A stretch of DNA of 64,000 bases from Aculops lycopersici (lineage: Eukaryota > Arthropoda > Arachnida > Trombidiformes > Eriophyidae): contig WNKI01000001.1 in the NCBI GenBank assembly GCA_015350385.1, forward strand, positions 9,479,118 through 9,543,117. Reading direction: 5' to 3'. Each line of letters starts with the position of its first letter. Within the stretch, counting starts at the first letter, position 1. The notes under the pieces are model-generated. The model had not been told where the DNA came from and ran no database searches. It saw only the letters and a program-made list of their open reading frames with translations. This document shows, piece by piece, positions 35,065-46,131 of this stretch. The position numbers and the translations under genes were made by a program.

Positions 35065-36752
35065 GCACTGACACGCTAATAGCCGGAAGATCGCGATCCG
35101 GTTAACGCTTGTTGACTGCACTGTAGTGGTTCTATCTACCGAAGTATCCGGCCGGAAGTAGCTAGTGTCGTCCAGTGGCTAGCTCAGTGGCGGCTACAGT
35201 TCAAATAAATGCTACCATCAATATTAAACCAAATAAAAGTTCCAACTTCCCGCTTTCCGCCGACGAATCGAGGAATCGAAACCAGATCGAAAGACTCTCG
35301 CTGTCACTTGCACCTCTGACTCTCGTTTGGTGGCTACAACTCTCTCCCTTTCCACTTGTCTTTCAGCCATTTGAGATTCATCCTAACCACTAGCTGCTGC
35401 TGCTTTTGCTGCTGTGGGTGCCGCGGCAAAGATAGAGGCAAATGCAACGAACCTAACAACAACTAGACACGCGAATCACATGTTAAAATGCCGCCAACCA
35501 ACCAATAAGTTTTCTCGCTGGCCAAAATCGAGTGATCTCCTCACTTAAACTCAAACTTAAATCCCAACTCCAAGTCTCGCTCCTCGTGACGAAGAGAATC
35601 TCATCGCGTCGATGGCTTAACTGAGTGGCGAAAAAGTTTAGCCACTTTCACTGGCTAATGGTGTCAATGGAACTCAGCTCGTCTTCTCAAATGTCGTCGT
35701 GGTAGTGGTCGTCGTCGTTCTAGCGGTAGTGGGGTTGAGTTGAGTCATTTGGAATGGGCCGCTTCCATTAGTACACACGAGCTCAAGTAAAGCTGACCAA
35801 GTGGCCCCTCGATCTGGTGGTCGCTGTCTCTAGGTGAGCCGATGCCCTCGACAGTCGTCTTGTCAGTTGGCGGCGGCAAGAGTAAACTCGAACTTTGAGC
35901 TCCATGGCGACCGACCAACTGTTTGAACGAGCTAACCAACACTCTGTTGGAGTGCTAGCTGATGGGTCAGCATAATTATATCGCCAGCTGCGTTAGTTTG
36001 TGTTCCAAACAAACTGTTTGAGCTTTATAGTGAGAGGGAGACTCCGGATCTCCTAAACTTTGGTGGCACCCGACACTAGACATTAGCATTGGAAATTTTT
36101 CACTGTCCGATCCAAATCCAAAAGGGAACGAGCGAGAGGCAAGAGGAGACTTTGAGGGAAGAGATAGAGAGAGTTGACTCATCATCAGCCATAAAGTTTT
36201 CGCTCCTCCTGTTGGTGGTTGTGTTTGAGAGTGTGAGAGTAGCGATAATGGACGGCGATTATAACTGCATGGTTGTGATCCCGGCGCTTCGGTTACTATC
36301 GCTTCCGGATTTGCAAGCGACTTTCCTGCATCAACTCTAACCTAAACCCTCCGGCCATGCGAACGGAGAGTGCCACCAATGGCGCTGCTCCAGCCAGGCA
36401 GATGTCCTTCCATACCACTGGGCTTTACCTGGGGACTCATTAGCGGCTTAGGCGAGCGGCTGAGCTGGCAAACGTAATAATAACGGCTCATTGTCATCTC
36501 TAGCGACTGTGCTTCTAGCTCTGGTTCCATCTACTACAGCGGCGGCGGCGGTAGTAGCAGCAGAACAAGTGCCAGCAAAACAAACGGAACCTGCGGCGAG
36601 CTCTCCAACCAGCTACGTGCTCATCCATTGGCACTCCATAAATTAGACTCACTCGCTCTCTAGCTCGCCAGTCGGTGGTTGTTGGGCGCGGAGGGGAATC
36701 GCGCTTATTGCGTCACACGCACAATCCGCTCCACTCTGTCCTGTTCGCCTCC

Positions 36753-36756
<4 letters not shown>

Positions 36757-36791
<35 letters not shown>
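36757..36791. repeat. (CT)n microsatellite
   Basis: About 16-17 CT units with one interruption, intergenic. Confidence 0.95.
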
Positions 36792-36794
<3 letters not shown>

Positions 36795-38144
36795 TGCATG
36801 ATAATTCCGACGGTCGCCCGGCAATCATTGTGTATATGCTGGCGGGCTGGTTGGCTAGCTAGCTAAAGCTGCGCAACCAATTCACTGAACGGACATCCCC
36901 AACCAAGAGGAAGAGGCTCAGTGGCAACCGGGAGTCGGCCAGCCAACGACCAGACTCAATTTGCTGTAATGATGATGACGAGAGTGATAATATGCTTCAG
37001 TACATAGTCCTGTGAGCTCAATTCAATTCTCATCTGGCGTTTCGTTGTTCTTTTTCGACTATGGTGACGTGGTGGTTGTGGTGGTCGTCGTCGTTGTCCT
37101 CCGTTGTCAACGCTGACTGTGACTCGAGTTCCCCTCACCCTATGTTCAGTTTTGCGTGCCTTCAAACAACCACCGACCGGCGTTGTGCGATTTTGTGAGT
37201 TTGTGTATGTTTATATGCTCGCTTTTCGAAGTTAAGCCACCAACAAGCAATCATTAAGCGAGCGGGTTAGCAAGCGAGAACAGGATAGAGAAAAAAACAA
37301 GGGACGAGAGGAGAGGAGACGAGAAGAGAAGAGTCGAGCTGGACACGCCAACTCGACTGGCGGCACCCTCCACCAACCAACCAACCAACTGACTTTCCCG
37401 GAACCCACTGACCAGGTTACGGCGTCATTTGCTCGATTGTTTGTCACGTTGTTGGCAGGCAGGCAGCCAGCCAGCCAGCGAGCTAGCCAGCCACTAGAAT
37501 GGCCGAGAGGCAGACCGGTCCGGTCGGCTAGATGGACATCGTAACTAGAACAACCGTGATTCTCGTTCACTTTCACTCGCTTTTTGGGGGCCTCACAACT
37601 GAGAGACCGAACTGAGAAAAGAACAACTAACGATCATTTTTGCTGGCCACTAAATTCACTGGCAGCGTTAAACTCTCCCACTCTAGCGACGTGATATTCA
37701 TGAATTTTGTTTTGTGTTGCCTGGCCACCAAAACACTGGACGCGAGACCAAGGCTTTTGTAGGCATTAAGTTCCATTTAAAGAGCCTCGTTTTGTGAGTT
37801 GAGTAGAGCAGAGTGAAAAAACAACGGCTATCACACAATTTGGCCTCCAATGTAATCGACTTAGCCTCTCTCTCTCTCTCTCACAAACACTAGCAACCTA
37901 CCACCAGAGAACACAACCAAACGCATAGAGTACCTAGGTGCGCGACTACGATTAGCAAGTGAGCCGCGCAGGCGCGTGGCCACCGTGCTTGTCGTCGAGC
38001 TCCTTGTCTGGACAACTGTTCAAACTTCGAATTAATTGAAGTGCGTCGTGTGGTGTAACGGTAGTAATAAACAAAGGATGATACATGTCAAGTTGTGTAG
38101 ATAGATGGACAAGATAACAGTAACATATAAAACAGAAGTACAAA

Positions 38145-38987
38145 ATGCTGAGGTCCATGGATCATCAGTCCCGTTTGTGCTCATACTATTTTGAGAATCC
38201 CGTTGCTAGCTATCAAAGTTGCATCCAGTGGCAACAGCAAGATCTCGATGCCTTCTCGCCTCCATATTCAGAAGAGAGAGTGAAACCACCAAGTCCGAAG
38301 AGCAAAGTCAAGAGTCGAGTTACAGGATTGATTAGACCAGTAAATGGGGATTCCATTTGTTTGTGCTACGTTGGAAACCACCAAGACTCACTCGAATGCT
38401 CAACACAAAGCAAAGAGGATTTTAAGAGCAACTGCTCTGTGGGAGACGGAAAGTTATGTCTTCCTCGCACTAGCAATTGTGACAACTTTGTCGTAGACGA
38501 TAACTCAATAGATTACAGGATGCGCTACGTTGGCGATCAGCTGGCACACTTAGTTCGTGATATTCACAATATTGATAGCAACGAAAACAACAATAATGGC
38601 CAATGCTCACCAACTGGTACGTTGGCCAACTCTAGCGAGTTTATCAAGATGCGAAGAATCTTGAGATTGTACGAGAAGCTGCTCAAAGTAAGTCCTTTGG
38701 ACTTTCACCTTAAATTAAGAGGCCCCAAGTCAAGCTGCCGTGGTCAAGCTGTGGCCACTGACTTGAATTCAACAAGGCAACAGGTTTTGTTTTATATTGA
38801 AAATCTCCATGGCTATTGTGATTCAATCAACACGTTGAGGCTCATAATGAAGTCGCCTGAGATGATCCGTGTTATTGGTGCCTACGAAACATTAGCGGCT
38901 AAGTGGTTAGCTTGGGATCAAACAGTCAATGAGAGTAAGGTTCAACCAAGCATTCAGATCATGGGTGCATTTGAGTGGTCAGTGTGA
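38145..38987 (+). CDS. Unrecognised 280-residue protein
   Basis: An open frame from ATG at 38145 to TGA at 38987 with AATAAA at 39010-39015, a tight 3' end facing SPAG7. The first half is polar with several Cys (RLCSYYF, ICLCYVGNHQDSLECS, FKSNCSVGDGKLCLPRTSNC). The second half is helical-looking (FIKMRRILRLYEKLLKV, QVLFYIENLHGYCDSINTLR, VIGAYETLAAKWLAWDQTV). There is no signal peptide or membrane segment. The composition is not low-complexity, and the polyA signal supports a real gene. I do not recognise a family. Confidence 0.6.
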   Translation: MLRSMDHQSRLCSYYFENPVASYQSCIQWQQQDLDAFSPPYSEERVKPPSPKSKVKSRVTGLIRPVNGDSICLCYVGNHQDSLECSTQSKEDFKSNCSVGDGKLCLPRTSNCDNFVVDDNSIDYRMRYVGDQLAHLVRDIHNIDSNENNNNGQCSPTGTLANSSEFIKMRRILRLYEKLLKVSPLDFHLKLRGPKSSCRGQAVATDLNSTRQQVLFYIENLHGYCDSINTLRLIMKSPEMIRVIGAYETLAAKWLAWDQTVNESKVQPSIQIMGAFEWSV

Positions 38988-39055
38988 GTGTATATAAGCA
39001 TAATGATGCAATAAACCCAATTGTTTGGTTTTAAAAATTTCTCTAATAATATAAT

Positions 39056-39817
39056 CTACTCGTCGTCCTCTTTCGGCGTTGACTCATCCTCCTCGGGATC
39101 CTTTGTTGCTGTTGTTTTTGTTTTTTCATTCAGTTCCGTAGACATCTTCTGCTTCTTATTTTTCCTAATTTCGTTGCTGATCTCCTCGATAGATCTGTGA
39201 TCTTTCTTATTCTCGATAGGAACAAATCCATACTGTTTAGCTGGCTGAGCAACAAAGGCCGACTCTACGCCCGATGCATTCTCACCAATAATTTTCTCAT
39301 ACTTGGCCCAGAATTTATCTTTCCCCCCCACAGTTTTTCCTCCACTTCCACCTGCCTCGGGTTCATCCGAGCCTTCCTCCTCATCCTCCTTCTTCGGTGG
39401 CTTGTACTCCACTCCTGCCTTCATTGCCCTGATTTCATCCTCACAAGGTTCGAAGCCTTTCTTCCAAATTACACAATGCCTATCTACCTCCTCGGTACCG
39501 AATGAATGTAAAACAATATCATCCTCGTGCTCCTCGCATACCTCGTGAACGATAGATCTGTAAATTTTGTTCAAAGGCTTCGTTTTCAACTGCCTCGTCT
39601 TAATATCATGTGTGGTGGGTAGATTTACGAATTGTTTAATTCTGGTTGTCAAGTCTAATCTGAATTTGGTCAGCATTTCTTTCTGCTTTCTCTCGGAATC
39701 TTGCATTTGCTTTTGCATCTTCTCAAACTTTTCCCTTTTATCCTTATCTTTAATCTCCGGCTTCTTCACCTCAGGTGGCTTCTCCATCTTGTTAAGGATG
39801 GAGTCTAACAGATCCAT
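39056..39817 (-). CDS. SPAG7 homologue (R3H-domain nucleic-acid-binding protein)
   Basis: A 253-residue single-exon gene, close in length to vertebrate SPAG7 (227). It shares the family's order of blocks: N-terminal MDLLDSILNKMEKPP, a charged coiled-coil-like stretch (about 20-60), a core R3H-like domain (about 45-115) with KPLNKIYRSIVHEVCEEHED then CVIWKKGFEPCEDEI, and the C-terminal signature FWAKYEKIIGENASG, AKQYGFVPIENKKDHRSIEE, ISNEIRKNKKQK. The tail is acidic. R3H domains bind single-stranded nucleic acids; the cellular role of SPAG7 is poorly known. It is convergent with the unknown gene to the left (69-base gap). Confidence 0.93.
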   Translation of the reverse strand: MDLLDSILNKMEKPPEVKKPEIKDKDKREKFEKMQKQMQDSERKQKEMLTKFRLDLTTRIKQFVNLPTTHDIKTRQLKTKPLNKIYRSIVHEVCEEHEDDIVLHSFGTEEVDRHCVIWKKGFEPCEDEIRAMKAGVEYKPPKKEDEEEGSDEPEAGGSGGKTVGGKDKFWAKYEKIIGENASGVESAFVAQPAKQYGFVPIENKKDHRSIEEISNEIRKNKKQKMSTELNEKTKTTATKDPEEDESTPKEDDE

Positions 39818-40186
39818 CTTGTAAAATGTCTGAATTTAATCTGATCTCACGATAGAATGGCAAGTCAATATGATGTAATGATTGTTGGTAACAAAACGCA
39901 GATCAGAAAGTAAACAATAAATTTACGTGACAGGAACGCGTGTGCGCATGTGATTTTGTTGCAATGCGCGATGGAAAGCTGAAGCAAATCAGGTGACAGA
40001 TGCGAGAAAGTAAACAAAACACGTGCTATTTTTGTTGAGGTACAAGGGGGGTAACAATATGACAACAGCGATCTTAGCTGGGGTACTGTACGGTACATTT
40101 GAATAGCTCGTATCGAACATGTACCACATCTACAGCAACTAAAACTGTGCTGTAGTCATGATTGGGATAAATTTATTTCTAAATTG
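39818..40186. other. Short intergenic region between SPAG7 and KANSL1
   Basis: 369 bases between the SPAG7 start and the KANSL1 stop, both on the minus strand. It must hold the SPAG7 promoter and the KANSL1 3' UTR. No other feature. Confidence 0.5.
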
Positions 40187-41998
40187 TCACGAATCCGGAC
40201 TCGAGTTCATTGAATCGAACTCGGCCGGCGGGGTGATCGAGGTTGCGGGTGGTAGTGTGGGCGTTGTTGCTGCTGTTGCTGGTGTCGATGCCGACGTTAA
40301 GGGTAATGGTTGTGTTGTTGAGGTTGCCGTCTCGTTCGTGGTGGCGGTAGTTGTTGAAGTTGTTGTGTTCTTTGGAGGGGGCTTCAATGAAAATCTCTTC
40401 TTCTCCTCGACCTCTGGCTTGAAGTGTCGATTGATGTAGGCTTCATCTGAAATATCTTCTTCCTCCTCTTCTTTGGCTTCGGGAGGACAGGAGCCATTCT
40501 CTAGCACCCTCCATGACGGCGTTACAATCTCCTTGTATTCAAGAATCTCAACCCGAGTTGTAGCCGCAACACTAAAAGGAATAACAATGTTATCAATATC
40601 GTAGGCGCTCTGTTCACTCCTCCTTCTACGAGATACATTTTGAGCTGATACATTATTCGGACGGTAATGATTAGAAGATTCTGAGCACATCGAATTCTCG
40701 TTCATGGAAGATGTGCTTCGAACTCGCTTATTGCGCCGATTGTTCGAATGGCTACCAGATCTTCCATTCGAAACCCAGTTGTTATTGTAATTATCATTTT
40801 GGTTATTGTAAGACCCTCCCGTTGTTCTATCATTTGAGTGCCGATACTTTCTCTTTAACTTATTCGAGGCGGCGAGAGCTCTTGACGCTGCATCCTTCAA
40901 CCTCGGCCTACCCGGCATGTTATATTTGGCCTTCTTGCCATAGGTAAACTTGGCACCGTTGCCATTGAACTTGTCTCCACCATTAGTACCGGCTACAGCA
41001 GCAACGGCAGCCGCGGCCGCAGCTAGCTTCTCTGCAGTAGATCCCTTCTTTCTACCTGGTCTTCCCTTGGTTGGTTTCTTATTAATTGTTTCTTGTTTCA
41101 ATAGATAAGCCAGCTGAGATCCAAGCGTCAGATCTTCGGCCGAGGATAAGACGGGGTGACAATTAGGGTCTAACGAGGAGATTCGCTCGGAAATAGAGGC
41201 GTTTTCTCCATCCAATGATATCAAATAATTATAACGTCCGTTGCAAGAAAGACATGGGGCAACTGTTTGGGGCAGCGAACTACAAACACAAGGAACGTGA
41301 GAAAATTTGACTAACTTCTTGTTTGAGTCTGACAGGGTTTTTGCTGACTTGATCAATCGTCTTCGTCTAAAATCTTTACTTATTGGTACTGTCCTGGAAC
41401 ATGAGTTTTCGGGTAGGACAGGTGGTAGTGGTGGTGTCTTGAAGGATCTCGCTTGCAGTGAGGCCTCATTTTGAGCCCTAATCCTATATTCTAGATCGGC
41501 GATTTGTGCTTGTAGCCAAGTCCAGCGCGACGCCAGCTGACTTCGCTCTACCGCCCATTTCCAGATAGCCTTCTTCTTTAAATCTGTAGGATCCTGTTCA
41601 CCTTGATTGATTGCTAATTGAGTTGATGTGGTTGCTGTTGAGGCTGAGGTGGAGGTAGTTTTCTTAGGTGGGAGTTCCTCGTGACTAAAGTCTTCTAATT
41701 CATCGTAGCTGTCATTGCTTGAGACGCTTTCAGTTGCGTCCGTATCATAGCTCTCAAGGTGTTTAATGTTCGACAATAGACATCCTATTGTCTTCTCCTC
41801 CTCCTCATATCTTGATAATGGCTTAAACGACGGTGGCGCTGTCGCCTGATGAGGAGGCTGAGGGTGGTTATGTGAATCGTAGTTGGCGGTTGATGTATTT
41901 GCAAGCCAAATTCCAATTTGTTTCTCTATGTGTTTACTATAAATGGACTCTCTCAAACTTCTGAGTTTCTTTAAAATTTCTAAATTCTTCTCCTCCAT
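40187..41998 (-). CDS. KANSL1 (NSL1) homologue: KAT8/MOF regulatory NSL complex subunit with PEHE domain
   Basis: A single-exon frame of 603 residues, ATG at 41998. The C-terminal part has the PEHE domain that binds the MOF acetyltransferase: YDIDNIVIPFSVAATTRVE, then YKEIVTPSWRVL and EEEDISDEAYINRHFKPE (about 465-535). The family's other conserved block is present at about 147-180 (WAVERSQLASRWTWLQAQIA then DLEYRIRAQNE), followed by a Cys-containing block (VPCVCSSLPQTVAPCLSCNG). Residues 1-30 look like a short coiled coil. KANSL1 scaffolds the NSL complex, which acetylates histone H4 at housekeeping promoters. It is shorter than the vertebrate (about 1,100) and fly proteins, so upstream coding exons could be missing, but the start Met is plausible. 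The low-complexity C-terminus is Thr/Ala-rich. Confidence 0.93.
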   Translation of the reverse strand: MEEKNLEILKKLRSLRESIYSKHIEKQIGIWLANTSTANYDSHNHPQPPHQATAPPSFKPLSRYEEEEKTIGCLLSNIKHLESYDTDATESVSSNDSYDELEDFSHEELPPKKTTSTSASTATTSTQLAINQGEQDPTDLKKKAIWKWAVERSQLASRWTWLQAQIADLEYRIRAQNEASLQARSFKTPPLPPVLPENSCSRTVPISKDFRRRRLIKSAKTLSDSNKKLVKFSHVPCVCSSLPQTVAPCLSCNGRYNYLISLDGENASISERISSLDPNCHPVLSSAEDLTLGSQLAYLLKQETINKKPTKGRPGRKKGSTAEKLAAAAAAVAAVAGTNGGDKFNGNGAKFTYGKKAKYNMPGRPRLKDAASRALAASNKLKRKYRHSNDRTTGGSYNNQNDNYNNNWVSNGRSGSHSNNRRNKRVRSTSSMNENSMCSESSNHYRPNNVSAQNVSRRRRSEQSAYDIDNIVIPFSVAATTRVEILEYKEIVTPSWRVLENGSCPPEAKEEEEEDISDEAYINRHFKPEVEEKKRFSLKPPPKNTTTSTTTATTNETATSTTQPLPLTSASTPATAATTPTLPPATSITPPAEFDSMNSSPDS

Positions 41999-43491
41999 AG
42001 TATAGTTATATAATCTATTATTTTCAAGGTGGAGGTTGCGGAGTTTTAGGGGGTGAAGGAGGAGGAGGGTACTTGATGGTGATGATAATGATGATGGATT
42101 TGGTCTTGCTTGCTGAATAGCAGAATGATTTACTAATATATCTTTCTATTTGCGTTTATTTATATAAATTATTATATTCTTTATAAAAAGGGGCTTGTCT
42201 ATGTTTGGTGTCAATGGTAGTGATTAATATAATTATATGGATGCATTTATAGTATTAATATATAGATATATTTGATGGATCGTAATAATAGATTCTCCAA
42301 TGATGACGATAGCTTTCAATAATCCCTTGGAAATTGGCGCTCGTGGAAAAACTCTACACTTGGTCTTTCTCGCTCTACCACCTCTGCTTCTGCTGCTGCG
42401 ACGGCGGCCGCAGCCTCAGTCATCGTCGCTACTTCTCTCCCTCTCTGTCTCACTCTCGGTTGCTGTCGCCACCGCCGTTGCTGCTGCCGCTGCAGAATTG
42501 TGTGGACCACAAACTGCTAGCTTGGAATTCCACTGTCGCTTTTGCTCTCGCTCGCAATGTGCTCTCGCATATCCCCTCTCTTATGTGCTGAACTGTAGGT
42601 ATAAATTCAGAGACAACGAAAACCACACAAGCTGTTATGAGACGCACGAGGTGAGTCAGCGCAGCCAGTTCATGCTAATTGATGGGCACGTCAAACTTAG
42701 TGCATCAAAACTGCATCCTTCAATCTTGCATGGCACCTCCAGTGCTTTCTGCAGGCGTGCATTGAGCGTTGGCGCGGCAACTCCTCGGCGGCGGCGTGCA
42801 CCGCGGCAACACCGCAAAAAAGTCCCGAAGTTGTCGTTGCCGTTTACAATGCCTGGCGACCGTTTGGTAAACTTGGCCGCGCCCATGCGCAGGAGGGCAC
42901 CACAAATGGCGACGAGCGGGAATCCCGCGCGCCTCGGCTCCACATCCAAAGCCCAAGCAGCGGCGATGGCTCACACGACTAACACACAAAATGAAGCAAG
43001 CGATTAGTGAGCGTTTACGTAACTTGTTTGTAAACAAAATTACAGTCATACCCATTCCATTGGACCAATAAATTGTCGAAATGGCCGTGAGCCATCAGAG
43101 GTGTACTTATTATTATCTAGAGAATTTATAACAACACTCTGCCTTTATTAAATCTCACCTACACACCCTCTCACTAGGCCACCACAAAAAATAAACATTT
43201 ACTGTATTGCTACTCATGAGCTCCTGACCAGGGCGTGATTGAGATCAACCGAAACTCGACAACTCTATCATAAGAAAGCCATCAGAAGCCTCCAGATATC
43301 AACGCCAACCTATCCTGGATGGTGTTGTGGATTTTCCAGCTCACGCCCAAACAAACCACTCAAAGCGGAGCGAGTTTTTGGCATCAAACTATCATAACAT
43401 TCGTATTTTCAACGTACAGAAGATACCATAAATAATTTACTGTCATTATTACTATAATCAACAGTAAACAAACTAAGCAACGCAAAAAATT
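41999..43491. other. Shared upstream region of KANSL1 and PP1
   Basis: A divergent intergenic region of 1.5 kb. The 42330-42980 portion is CpG-rich and probably promoter or 5' UTR. It has overlapping open frames on both strands (for example a plus frame 42300-43007) with no recognisable domain. A donor-like GAG|GTGAGT near 42650 and an acceptor-like CAACGTACAG near 43420 could define a 5' UTR intron for PP1; that is inference. The stretch 42100-42300 is very AT-rich. Confidence 0.45.
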
Positions 43492-44433
43492 ATGGCAACC
43501 AACAATTCTGATCGAATCGACGTCGATTCAATCATATCCAGATTATTAGAGGTTAGATCCAATAAACCCGGTAAAACTGTACATTTGACCGCACAAGAGA
43601 TTAAGCATCTATGCCAAAAATCAAAGGAAATCTTCTTAAACCAACCCGTTCTCCTAGAACTAGAAGCTCCGCTTAAGATTTGTGGTGATATCCATGGACA
43701 ATATTATGATCTACTGAGGTTATTTGAATATGGTGGCTTTCCACCTCAAGCAAATTACCTATTTTTAGGCGATTACGTAGATAGAGGAAAACAATCCCTT
43801 GAGACAATTTGCTTATTGTTGGCCTACAAAATCAAATACCCAGAAAACTTTTTCCTGCTACGTGGAAACCATGAGTGTGCTAGCATTAATCGAATCTATG
43901 GTTTCTATGATGAATGTAAACGGCGTTACACTGTCAAATTGTGGAAAACCTTCACGGATTGCTTCAATAGTTTACCCGTTGCCGCACTCATTGAGGAGAA
44001 AATCTTTTGTTGCCATGGAGGATTGAGTCCCAGTCTAAATAGTATTGATGACATTAGAAGAATTCAGAGACCAGTAGATGTGCCCGACTCGGGACTTCTA
44101 TGCGATCTCCTATGGTCCGACCCTGAGAAAGACATCAACTCGTGGGCAGACAATGATCGAGGTGTTAGCTATATTTTTGGAACTAGAGTAGTAAATGATT
44201 TTCTCAAAAAATTTGACATGGATCTCATATGTAGGGCACACCAAGTTGTCGAGGATGGATATGAATTCTTTGCAAATCGCCAGTTGGTTACCTTGTTTAG
44301 CGCTCCAAATTACTGTGGCGAGTTTGATAATGCCGGAGCTATGATGAGTGTAGATGAAACTTTAATGTGCTCATTCCAGATACTGAAACCATCAGAACCC
44401 AAGGAATCTAATCGTGGATTGCAGATGTTTTGA
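43492..44433 (+). CDS. Protein phosphatase 1 catalytic subunit, intronless
   Basis: 313 residues with all PPP-family metal and phosphate motifs: GDIHGQ (about 65), GDYVDRGK (about 93), RGNHECASINRIYGFYDECK (about 124), ICRAHQVVEDGYEFFANRQL (about 248), and SAPNYCGEFDNAG. This is a Ser/Thr phosphatase with a two-metal centre, active in cytoplasm and nucleus with regulatory subunits. Compared with canonical PP1 it has many substitutions in normally frozen places (for example DINSWADNDRGVSYIFGTRV), and the C-terminus is short, without the usual TPPR phosphorylation site. The CDS has no introns, suggesting a retrogene or a specialised (for example male germline) isoform. ATG in the context AAAAAATTATGG. 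Confidence 0.95.
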   Translation: MATNNSDRIDVDSIISRLLEVRSNKPGKTVHLTAQEIKHLCQKSKEIFLNQPVLLELEAPLKICGDIHGQYYDLLRLFEYGGFPPQANYLFLGDYVDRGKQSLETICLLLAYKIKYPENFFLLRGNHECASINRIYGFYDECKRRYTVKLWKTFTDCFNSLPVAALIEEKIFCCHGGLSPSLNSIDDIRRIQRPVDVPDSGLLCDLLWSDPEKDINSWADNDRGVSYIFGTRVVNDFLKKFDMDLICRAHQVVEDGYEFFANRQLVTLFSAPNYCGEFDNAGAMMSVDETLMCSFQILKPSEPKESNRGLQMF

Positions 44434-45591
44434 CAAAACTTCGATAGAGAATGCAAAAGACAAGTGATTATGGAGGCTGGTAAATGGTGTAACTAGGCAC
44501 CTGAATGGTTGTCAAGTAGAAAGATGCCAGCTTAAACTATTCACGCAATCATCAGTTATTATCTAGGAGAAATGATTATGATTCAATCAGCAAATACCAT
44601 CAAAGAAAAAGTCTCAAGAGAGGAAGTATAAACTATGATTAGTTAATTTTATATTACAAAACTGATAGAACTTCACCACTGCTACAAAATTCTGATAATT
44701 ATACACCATTATCAAATGAAGGAACAATGAAGTATATGCAGTGAACTTGTTGTATTATGTATATAATCTCGTATCACCTACTAGTTTGTGGGTCAAGTTT
44801 TTTTACACATTCGAAATTAGTGAGTCTAGACAAAACAAACAAAATTCAAAACAAACAAAACAAAAGGAGTGAAAGCGATTATTATATTGGTTCCGAAACA
44901 GGTTGAATCCACAAAACTAAAGAATTACAACTACTGTCATTGATATAACCCCTTAGATACCACTATAGTGCTTCCAGAGCTTAAGTCTTTCAGTGAATAC
45001 GGCAAAAAGAGGCAGACAATGTCGGTAGCGAAATTGTTGTTACATTACCATTCCCATTTCTAAAATGAAGTATCAAATTATGATTGCTGGTCAAATTGTC
45101 TATCTCAAGAAACGAAACATTGCAAATCTTATTGACCAAATGAGTCTTGCATTGACACTTTTACTAAACAACCAATTTATGAAATTGGCAGAAAACCTTT
45201 GATGATATCTAGGTTGAAATCTCAAAACAATAAAATAAATATTTCCGAGCTCAACACTTTAGACGACGAAAACTAAATTGTAAATTTTCACCAAAACTTT
45301 CACCTTTTGTTATGCCTCGAACATATGTTTCGGGTTCTCTAAGTGCATGAAACGTTACATAGACACTAACCTAAATGTCTTAACCAACTAAAGCCTCACC
45401 ATTTTGGTTGTGTATTTTATCTGGTTAACTGGTTCCTCTTTCTCGTCGCAAGTTTGAAGAAACGCATCAAGGATTTGCATTTTCATTGAACCTTCCAGTA
45501 GAAATAAAAAGAGTTTAAGCTCTCAGATGTAATAATAAATCATGACACAGATTGAAAGAGTTCAAGAATTAGCTTATGGTGATCTATTATA
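44434..45591. other. PP1 3' flank, AT-rich
   Basis: AT-rich sequence with AATAAA at 45229-45234 and another around 45505 that could end the PP1 mRNA. No open frame or structure of note. The right end is bounded by the mariner element. Confidence 0.5.
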
Positions 45592-46129
45592 CAGGTGCCT
45601 CAGTAATGTCTCGCACTCGTATAGAAAATGACTAGCTAGCGCAATAAATGCTTTTATTCTTCAACATACTCGCCCTTAAGCTTGATAACTTGCGCCGCTA
45701 CTTCTTTCAACTCATCGATACTCTGCTCATAGTAGCTCGCCGGTTTCGACGCAAAGTAGCTTGCCACCGCCTCCTCGAGTTCTTGTTGACTTTCCATCGT
45801 CGAGATCCACACGCCCAAACCGGAACTCTCGAGACCATCTTGCCACCGTGGAGTGACTAGGCGCTGCATCGCCGTACTCCTCCACCAAAAGTTGGTGGAT
45901 CTCTTTGGGCATCTTATTCTGGCGGCAATAGTGATATATGATGGCTCGAGACTGTCGAGAATCCATCGTGAAAGATAATAGTATTTGTTTAATTTGCAAA
46001 GAATAGTTTATTTAGATCAATTATAACATCATTTATTACGTAAAGCAGGACAGGTGAAGAGAAAGAGCGATAAAAAATTGCACCAGAGGGTGCAATCTAT
46101 GTCGGTCCGAGACATTACTGAGGCACCTG
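45592..46129 (-). mobile_element. Internally deleted Tc1/mariner element with TA target duplication
   Basis: The 22-base terminal inverted repeats are perfect: CAGGTGCCTCAGTAATGTCT... at 45592-45613, mirrored at 46108-46129. TA duplications flank them (45590-45591 and 46130-46131), the mark of Tc1/mariner insertion. The 538-bp body keeps two parts of a mariner transposase on the minus strand. One is the N-terminal helix-turn-helix region from 45969 down (IIYHYCRQNKMPKEIHQLLV, EYGDAAPSHSTVARWSREFR). The other is the extreme C-terminus (ELEEAVASYFASKPASYYEQ, ending GEYVEE, stop at 45654). The whole DDE catalytic core is missing and the join is out of frame. It cannot make transposase but could be moved by a full-length relative. 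Confidence 0.95.
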
Positions 46130-46131
46130 TA

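Larger units (their letters stand above)
34271..38144. other. 3.9-kb region with microsatellites and no recognised gene
   Basis: AATAAA at 34341-34346 probably ends the upstream mRNA. The rest has promoter-like CpG- and CT/GA-rich DNA, including (AG)n at 35027-35059 and (CT)n at 36757-36791, plus the octamer CTAGCGAC at 36500 and 37683. Short open frames exist on both strands, but none shows a domain. Non-coding first exons or RNA genes cannot be ruled out. Confidence 0.5.

Noticed and set aside
38045..38070. tRNA A-box-like sequence TGGTGTAACGGTAG
   Set aside because: No matching B box or cloverleaf pairing follows at the right distance.
42300..43007. Open frame of 235 codons on the plus strand between KANSL1 and PP1
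   Set aside because: Composition follows CT/CpG-rich DNA, no domain is seen, and overlapping frames exist on the other strand. More likely promoter or 5' UTR.
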